Shown here in pieces: positions 57,873 to 64,000 of a stretch of 64,000 nucleotides of DNA. The stretch is taken from positions 1-64,000 of the forward strand of contig JAGHSK010000006.1 of assembly GCA_018065895.1 (NCBI GenBank), written 5' to 3'. The notes under the pieces were generated by a model. That model searched no databases and was not told the DNA's origin. It saw only the letters and a program-made list of their open reading frames with translations. The position numbers were made by a program, and so were the translations under genes. Each line of letters begins with the position of its first letter. Position 1 is the first letter of the stretch. The DNA is from Candidatus Cacconaster equi. Its GTDB lineage: Bacteria; Bacteroidota; Bacteroidia; Bacteroidales; UBA932.

Positions 57873-58760
57873 CTAAATTATAAGAGCGGATAAAGACCTT
57901 TCCACAAGGTCATCCATCAATTTCTTGTAATCAGGATTACTGTTTCCGACGTGCCTGTTTGCCGCAACAAGGCAGACAGTCCCGACTTTGTGTCCGAGAA
58001 CGGAAGCCATTCCGGAGAGGGCCGAACTCTCCATTTCAATATTGGTGATACGATGTCCGTCAAACCGGAAATCTTCAAGTTTTTCAATAAGGTCGGGTAT
58101 GGTGAGTTCCATTCTGATCGAACGGCCCTGCGGCCCGTAGAATCCCGGTGCGGAGACTGTCATTCCCATAATCGTCCAACCTTCGAACCTCCGTCTGAGA
58201 GCATCATCTCCTTTCACGAAATATGGTCTGGAGAAGCGCTCGGGCCAGTTCATATATTTGACAAAGGCCTCCTCATACTCCTTGAGCATATACTTTTCAC
58301 CCTCTTTGTACCAGTTGAGGACACCGTCGAAGCCGATGGAAATCTCACTGAAGATATAACTGCCCAACGCAATGTCAGGCTGGATTGCGCCGCATGTCCC
58401 GATTCTCAATATACGGAGGGATCGATGTTCACTCCGTATCTGCCGGCTGGAGAAATCGATGTTTGCGAGGGCGTCAAGTTCGGTGAGCACAATGTCGATA
58501 TTGTCGGTTCCAATGCCGTGCGAGAGGGCCGTGACGCGTTTGCCTCCATACGATCCGGTAATCGTTCTGAACTCGCGCGATTGTTTGACAAACTCCCTGC
58601 TGTCGAAATGGTCCGCAACTATATCCACTCTGCCGGGGTCTCCGACAATGACAATCGTGTCGGCTATATCCTCCGGAAGAATGTGAAGGTGAAATGCCGA
58701 ACCATCTTCATTGATGATAAGTTCGGATTTTCTGATTGTATCAGGATTCATATTATTCAT
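57873..58760 (-). CDS. Nucleoside phosphorylase (uridine phosphorylase-like)
   Basis: VIVGDPGRVDIVADHF, LRIGTCGAIQPDI, NIEMESSALSGMASVLGHK. Confidence 0.9.
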   Translation of the reverse strand: MNNMNPDTIRKSELIINEDGSAFHLHILPEDIADTIVIVGDPGRVDIVADHFDSREFVKQSREFRTITGSYGGKRVTALSHGIGTDNIDIVLTELDALANIDFSSRQIRSEHRSLRILRIGTCGAIQPDIALGSYIFSEISIGFDGVLNWYKEGEKYMLKEYEEAFVKYMNWPERFSRPYFVKGDDALRRRFEGWTIMGMTVSAPGFYGPQGRSIRMELTIPDLIEKLEDFRFDGHRITNIEMESSALSGMASVLGHKVGTVCLVAANRHVGNSNPDYKKLMDDLVERSLSALII

Positions 58761-58791
58761 CTGCAGAAGCCAAATTTACGACTTTTTTTCC

Positions 58792-58799
58792 TACTTTTG
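58792..58799 (+). promoter_or_regulatory. -7 element (TACTTTTG) for DUF4293 gene
   Basis: TAnnTTTG match 19 nt upstream of 58819. Confidence 0.45.
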
Positions 58800-58818
58800 T
58801 GAAATAACGGGACACAAT

Positions 58819-59304
58819 ATGTGGAAAAGAATCCAAACACTTCTTCTGTCGATAGTTTCTCTGCTCCTTCTCCAGATGTTCTGGATGGATATGGGCCATA
58901 CTACCGATCCTCAAACCCTTACACAATACACAATATGCTTTTATGAACGAAGTCAGTTTCTCCTGATGACGTTCGTAACCTTCATGCTTTCGGTGACCAC
59001 AATTTTCTACTATAACAAGCGACTGATGCAGATCAGGTTGTGCCTGCTCAACTCGATTATCCTGTTTGCCTATCAGATTTGGATCCTGGTTGAATTCTTT
59101 CTTGTAAAGCACCTCGGAACCACACTCGCTTCACAATTCACGCTCTCTATCGCTTCAGTGTTCCCGGCAATATGCATAGTGCTCCTGCTCCTCTCGATAA
59201 GATATATCGGGAAGGATGAAATCTACTATGCCTTCACGTCAACGGGAGCCGAAGACAAGAATGGCGGCTCCGGCAAGAAGCAGAAGAAGGATAAGAGCCT
59301 TTGA
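58819..59304 (+). CDS. DUF4293-like four-TM membrane protein
   Basis: MWKRIQTLLLSIVSLLLLQMFWM...; ORF track start 58711 is upstream of the promoter motif, so 58819 is preferred. Confidence 0.78.
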   Translation: MWKRIQTLLLSIVSLLLLQMFWMDMGHTTDPQTLTQYTICFYERSQFLLMTFVTFMLSVTTIFYYNKRLMQIRLCLLNSIILFAYQIWILVEFFLVKHLGTTLASQFTLSIASVFPAICIVLLLLSIRYIGKDEIYYAFTSTGAEDKNGGSGKKQKKDKSL

Positions 59305-60138
59305 CCTGATATTGCCCTCCTTGAAGAAGATGGCACCGGCGATGAAAGTCACGATCACGGAGCATCGTCTGAGAAGGGAGACAACTGAAATCATTGCATC
59401 CGGGTCAGTCAGTGAGTAGAAGTAGAGGAAATCCGACACTGTCAGGAATACTGCAATCCACACGATGGTCCAGTCCCAGGTGAACTTCTCATAAAGGCGG
59501 CTTTTCGACAACCGGCATACGACAACTATGATTGCCATCATCAGGGTGATGTAGAAGTTGCACCAGCTCTGCACGAAGATAGGCGACATCCAGGTCATTA
59601 TCTTCTTGTCGATCAAAGCACTGACCACACCGGCAAAAACAGAGCCGAACATACAGTATATCCATTTGTTGCGTGTGAAGTCAACGCCTTCGTTCTTGCT
59701 TGAAAGGCTCAGGAGGAACAGGGCCGTGATGGTAATCACCACCCCTATCCACTGATATGCATTGAGATGCTCACCGAAAATCAGGATGGAACCGAGCAGT
59801 ATGAACACAGGCCGGGAAGCCTTTATCGGTCCTACTGTAGTGATCGGCAGATTTTTCAGGCCGAAAAGACCGAGGATCCACGAAATTGTAACGATAAGGG
59901 ACTTTAATATTATCAGAAGGTGATCATTCAGCGTACCGCGATGCATCTCCAACGGAGTGCCTTCAGCCAATCCCAATTCGAATACGGACGAGATGATGAA
60001 GGGCATAAAGAACAATGCGCCGATGGCAGTCCCATACAGAAGTATGTGAAGAACGCCGTTGCAGGTGGAAGCCTGCTTTTTGGTTACTTCATAAATGCCA
60101 AGCAGAATCGCAGAAAAGACTGCAGCCCAGATCCACAT
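59239..60138 (-). CDS. EamA/DMT family transporter, full length
   Basis: 10 TM pattern; PIKASRPVFILLGSILIFGEHLNAYQWIGVVITITALFLL. Confidence 0.85.
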   Translation of the reverse strand: MWIWAAVFSAILLGIYEVTKKQASTCNGVLHILLYGTAIGALFFMPFIISSVFELGLAEGTPLEMHRGTLNDHLLIILKSLIVTISWILGLFGLKNLPITTVGPIKASRPVFILLGSILIFGEHLNAYQWIGVVITITALFLLSLSSKNEGVDFTRNKWIYCMFGSVFAGVVSALIDKKIMTWMSPIFVQSWCNFYITLMMAIIVVVCRLSKSRLYEKFTWDWTIVWIAVFLTVSDFLYFYSLTDPDAMISVVSLLRRCSVIVTFIAGAIFFKEGNIRSKALILLLLLAGAAILVFGSR

Positions 60139-60142
60139 ATCG

Positions 60143-61786
60143 CTACATGCTTCTTACAAAGATCTCAAGCACCCTACCCTTGAGTTCCTTCCATTTTCCT
60201 GCCACCATATTGAAAAAGCTGTCGGTCTGTGCATTGAGACGCTCTGAAACCTTGTCACCCTTTCCCTCTGCAATCATGGCCTTGACCTCATTCTGAAGGG
60301 CTTTGTCCTGTTCGAGCATCATCTTCTCAAAATTGGCCTGAGCGGGCTCAAGCAATTTGCGGGTCTTGTCCCAGTAGATAGTGGCTATACGGTTTGTCTC
60401 CCTGAAGGCCCAGATTGCAGCATCTTCACGATATCTGTTCTGTCCGCAGTGGCCCATCGATTCAGGAAGCGCCGTCTCCCCTGCATAAATCGGGAAACGC
60501 GGGCTCTGCGCCGCATTGTCGAATGCAAACCAGCAGACTCCTCCCACCTCGTCAGGAAGCCAGTCGCGGCACTGTGCAACCCAAGTGTATGAAGATTGTA
60601 TCACGGCAATCGTGCGACGGTTCGTCACGATGCCGGGAGCGATTTTGTTGAGCATTGCACGAAGGTCACTCGACATGAAATTGGATATAGGCGTTACGGT
60701 TTCGTCGTATTCGTCATAATCCGCCTCCGGATAAGGCTTGCTGTCGAGATCCTTTATCCTTCTGTGGACTGTTACGCTCAGATTCCTGCTCATATCGAAT
60801 TCAGTACCTTCATAAGTCTGACGGTAGAAAGCGAACATCTGCTCCGGGGTGACAGGCTTCTCCGGTTTGATTGAGAAAGGAAGTTCCTCATCATCCATAC
60901 TGATGTTCAGTGATGGGGCCAAGATCTTCATTATGAAATACTCCCTGAGGCTGAAAGGCTTGTCGCCGCCTACCACTTTCCAGAACTTGAGAGGGCCTTT
61001 GCCGTCCCAGTATCCCATCTCCTTCGCCTTTTTCTTCAGATCCTTGCAATACATGAAGTTGTCAGGATCATCGAAATCAATTGCACCGATTCTCGCAATG
61101 TTGGCAGAAACTCCGACGTGATCGTCAGGAATGCGCTGCGCCGCCCAGATTGCTCCCGGTTTGCCCGGACCCGGTCCGTTGATCTCGAACTGCCACACCT
61201 CATTTTTGTCGGCAACTGTGAGGCATTCGCCCCAGTCAACGTAGCCGTACTCTTCAGCGAGCGATCCCATAAGACGGATGGCGTCGCGGGCATTGTCGCA
61301 ATATTCGAGGGCGATACGTTCAAGCTCTTCAATCCAGAACAGACCGTTGCGGTTCAGAAGTTCGCGACGTCCGTCGAAGGTGGTCTCTCCTATCGCGAGC
61401 TGTTTTTCATTCATGCAAGGATATGCAGTATTGAGAAAACGGTATGTCTCGGATTTTGGAGGGACTATCTTTCCGGTCTCCGTCACTCTACGAGGGTCGG
61501 AAGGCTCCTCTTTGTGAAGAGCGTTGAAATAGACTGATTCAAGTTCGCCTTTACCGAATTTGCGGCGTGGCTCAATGGTCACGTAAGTGCGATAATATGA
61601 ATCACATGCGTGAGCTGTCATGACAGATCCGTCTGACGAAGCCTTTTTACCCACCATAATCGAGGTACAGCTTCCAACGAAACTCTCATCGTCATCATAT
61701 GGATAGATTTTTGTCTGTGCAGATGCCGTGAATGAGACAAAGAGCAGAGCAGTTGCAAGATAAAGGGCGATCTTATTCATTTTCAA
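60143..61786 (-). CDS. C69 (U34) family dipeptidase, secreted
   Basis: SCTSIMVGKKASSDGSVMTAHACD; GLFWIEELERIALEYCDNARDAIRLMGSLAEEYGY. Confidence 0.92.
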   Translation of the reverse strand: MKMNKIALYLATALLFVSFTASAQTKIYPYDDDESFVGSCTSIMVGKKASSDGSVMTAHACDSYYRTYVTIEPRRKFGKGELESVYFNALHKEEPSDPRRVTETGKIVPPKSETYRFLNTAYPCMNEKQLAIGETTFDGRRELLNRNGLFWIEELERIALEYCDNARDAIRLMGSLAEEYGYVDWGECLTVADKNEVWQFEINGPGPGKPGAIWAAQRIPDDHVGVSANIARIGAIDFDDPDNFMYCKDLKKKAKEMGYWDGKGPLKFWKVVGGDKPFSLREYFIMKILAPSLNISMDDEELPFSIKPEKPVTPEQMFAFYRQTYEGTEFDMSRNLSVTVHRRIKDLDSKPYPEADYDEYDETVTPISNFMSSDLRAMLNKIAPGIVTNRRTIAVIQSSYTWVAQCRDWLPDEVGGVCWFAFDNAAQSPRFPIYAGETALPESMGHCGQNRYREDAAIWAFRETNRIATIYWDKTRKLLEPAQANFEKMMLEQDKALQNEVKAMIAEGKGDKVSERLNAQTDSFFNMVAGKWKELKGRVLEIFVRSM

Positions 61787-63209
61787 CAGTTGGTTTAGGT
61801 TTGTCGATTTTATATCCGAGAGCGGCGATTACGATTCCCATAATCGGAGAGACGATATTGAATATGCAGAACGGAGCATACGTGAGGGTGGCGATGCCCA
61901 GCACGCTGGCCTGCATAACGCCACAGGTATTCCACGGACAGAGAACTGAACATACCGTACCGCAATCCTCCAGTGAACGGCTGAGCAGTTCCGGCTGCAA
62001 TCCCTTCCTGTCATACGCTTCCTTGAACATCTTTCCCGGAATGAGGATGGATGTGTACTGGTCTGCCATTACAAAATCGCAGCAGAAGCAGGTGCAGATG
62101 GTGGCTGTGACAAGGGAGAGCGTGGTCTTGGTGACCTTGAGCAGATAAGTCGTGATTGTCCCGAGCATTCCACTGGCTCTCATAATGCCGCCGAAGCTGG
62201 AAACGCATATCAGAAGCCATACCGTGTTGAGCATTTTCTGCATTCCTCCCGTTGAGGCAAGCGTATCCACCATATCGCTGCCTGTCACCAGCTTGTGAGG
62301 CTGAGTGATAATGCTTATCAAATCATACAGGAACGGGATTCTGGCGGAGGTATTGGAAACCTGGGCCATGACGTCCGGCTGGAAGAGGATGGCAAATATT
62401 GCACCGCACAGAGCCGAAACGAAGAGCGTCAGAAGAACGTTAACCTTCCTGACAAGCATAACTATTGTGAGAACCGGAACAAGCAGCAGCCATGGGGAAA
62501 TCACGAAGATGCTCTTGATTGCATCAGACTGGGCGGCGACTGAAACGGAATCCGACACGTCGAACGTGAAGCCTACGAAGAGAAAGACAACAAGTGTTAT
62601 TATTACGGCAGGGATTGTCGTGATGAGCATATACCTGATATGCTTGTACAAGTCCACGCCGGCCACTGATGAGGCCATGATTGTCGTATCGCTCAAAGGC
62701 GAAAGTTTGTCACCGAGGTATGCTCCCGACAGGATTGCTCCGGCAAGCCACCCATCCGGCAAACCGATTATCCTGCCTGCCCCCAGCATTGCAAGGCCGA
62801 TGGTTCCGACTGTAGTCCAGGAGCTCCCGAGCATAAATCCGACAACCCCACACAAAAGGAAGGATGCGGCCAGAAAGAGTTTCGGACTGATGATCTTCAA
62901 ACCATAGCAGATTATGGTAGGCACTACTCCCGACAGCATCCAGGCCGAGTTCACCGCACCGATCAGAAGCACGATGATAAGAGCCATTCCCATATCGCTC
63001 AGACCTGTGCAAATCTCCTTCTCGAATTTGCTCCACGGGACCTTGAAAATATAGATTCCAAGAAAACAGGTAAGCATTGCCGCCGTCAGGAGGGAGAACT
63101 GCGCCGGGCCTCCCGTCATATTGTCGCCGAACATCATGGATCCGGTCACAAGAAGGGTAATCAGCAGTACTATAGGAAGCAGAGAGGCTAGAAGACCAGG
63201 CTTTTTCAT
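61773..63209 (-). CDS. NhaC family Na+/H+ antiporter (paralog 2)
   Basis: GSSWTTVGTIGLAMLGAG, GAYLGDKLSPLSDTTIMAS, LLSRSLEDCGTVCSVLCPWNTCG. Confidence 0.9.
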   Translation of the reverse strand: MKKPGLLASLLPIVLLITLLVTGSMMFGDNMTGGPAQFSLLTAAMLTCFLGIYIFKVPWSKFEKEICTGLSDMGMALIIVLLIGAVNSAWMLSGVVPTIICYGLKIISPKLFLAASFLLCGVVGFMLGSSWTTVGTIGLAMLGAGRIIGLPDGWLAGAILSGAYLGDKLSPLSDTTIMASSVAGVDLYKHIRYMLITTIPAVIITLVVFLFVGFTFDVSDSVSVAAQSDAIKSIFVISPWLLLVPVLTIVMLVRKVNVLLTLFVSALCGAIFAILFQPDVMAQVSNTSARIPFLYDLISIITQPHKLVTGSDMVDTLASTGGMQKMLNTVWLLICVSSFGGIMRASGMLGTITTYLLKVTKTTLSLVTATICTCFCCDFVMADQYTSILIPGKMFKEAYDRKGLQPELLSRSLEDCGTVCSVLCPWNTCGVMQASVLGIATLTYAPFCIFNIVSPIMGIVIAALGYKIDKPKPTVENE

Positions 63210-63213
63210 CTTT

Positions 63214-64000
63214 TTAAAGCATATTCCTGCGCCTGAAGATAATCAGTGCAGAGAGAATGGATATGAGCATCACAGAGCCGACGACGAATATGTCCCAGTT
63301 CCCTCCTATCAGAGGAAGCTTGATGTTCATACCGTATATGCTCGCTATCAAGGTCGGAGGCATCAAAAGAAGGGAAACGAAGGTAAAGACCTTCATAATC
63401 TTGTTCTGGTCGAGGTTGATGATACCGAGAACAGTGTTCTGCAGATACTCGAGTCTTTCAAAACTGAAATTTGTATGGTTGATAAGCGAAGATACGTCCT
63501 TCAGAAGAATGTTGAGCTTGTTGGCAACTGTAGCCGGAGTCTTGTCACTCTTGAGAATACTTGATATCATACGCTGCTTGTCCACGATATTCTCACGCAC
63601 CATCATCGTGTTTTCCTGCAGCTGATTGATATCCAGAAGGAACTCTTCGTTAACGTCTTCACCCAGGCTGACCCTGCGGCTGTATTGTTCTATCTCCTTC
63701 GACATCAACTCTATCATATCGGCATCAAGGTCGATTCGGTTCTCAAGGATACCGAGTAGGATGTGCAGTCCTGAAGGATAGAGAGAAGCATTGAACTGCA
63801 GTCTGCGCTGGATGTCAGTAAAACTTCTCAGGGGGACCTGACGGATGGATGTCAGCGTGCTGTCGGTGATTATGAAGGAAACCGACTCCATATTGTAGTC
63901 ATCTGGGCCAGGAATGAGGAAACTCGTGTTGATGAACACGGAGCGGGTGTCTTCATAATATCTTGAAGAACTCTCGATCTCCTCCGCCTGGGCGCGGCTC
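63214..64000 (-). CDS. CorA-like magnesium/cobalt transporter, N-terminus beyond window
   Basis: C-terminal YGMNIKLPLIGG; frame stays open upstream of the GTG at 63939 (AQAEEIESSSRYYEDTRS) to the window edge. Confidence 0.92.
   Translation of the reverse strand, partial: SRAQAEEIESSSRYYEDTRSVFINTSFLIPGPDDYNMESVSFIITDSTLTSIRQVPLRSFTDIQRRLQFNASLYPSGLHILLGILENRIDLDADMIELMSKEIEQYSRRVSLGEDVNEEFLLDINQLQENTMMVRENIVDKQRMISSILKSDKTPATVANKLNILLKDVSSLINHTNFSFERLEYLQNTVLGIINLDQNKIMKVFTFVSLLLMPPTLIASIYGMNIKLPLIGGNWDIFVVGSVMLISILSALIIFRRRNML

Noticed and set aside
1-64000. CRISPR array, prophage, integron, restriction-modification or toxin-antitoxin/defence system
   Set aside because: No regularly spaced repeats, cas genes, integrase, methyltransferase-endonuclease pair or recognisable defence genes were found.

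Overview
This 64 kb window is a gene-dense chromosomal segment from a Bacteroidota (Bacteroidales-like) genome. The evidence is TAnnTTTG-type promoter elements, SusC/OMP-family barrels, GH84, DUF4293, C69 and M13 peptidases. Most of it is housekeeping: ruvC, serS, rpmA/rplU, rlmB, ABC-F, tatA/tatC, valS, recQ, kdsC-like, maf, pckA, pncB, plus peptidases, transporters and two tRNAs (Ala-CGC, Gly-CCC). No CRISPR array, prophage or intact mobile element was seen. The main points for a second look are: (1) valS is interrupted by one in-frame TAG exactly at the conserved Gln of the [13 protein letters not shown] motif; (2) a decayed island at ~4.44-6.37 kb has two directly repeated IS1380-like left ends flanking an acyltransferase, next to a half-length EamA gene; (3) an operon encodes an AmgK-like kinase fused to a RapZ C-terminal domain, a MurU-like nucleotidyltransferase, a fucose-isomerase-like protein and an SGNH-EEP fusion; (4) the rplU-rpmA leader contains a chain of short abutting hairpins; (5) a perfect hairpin sits in the tRNA-Ala 5' leader; (6) terminator U-tracts repeatedly run directly into promoter -7 elements; (7) an M28 peptidase takes its stop codon from the antisense of a tRNA acceptor stem. 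All assignments come from reading the sequence and recalled family motifs; no database search was run.
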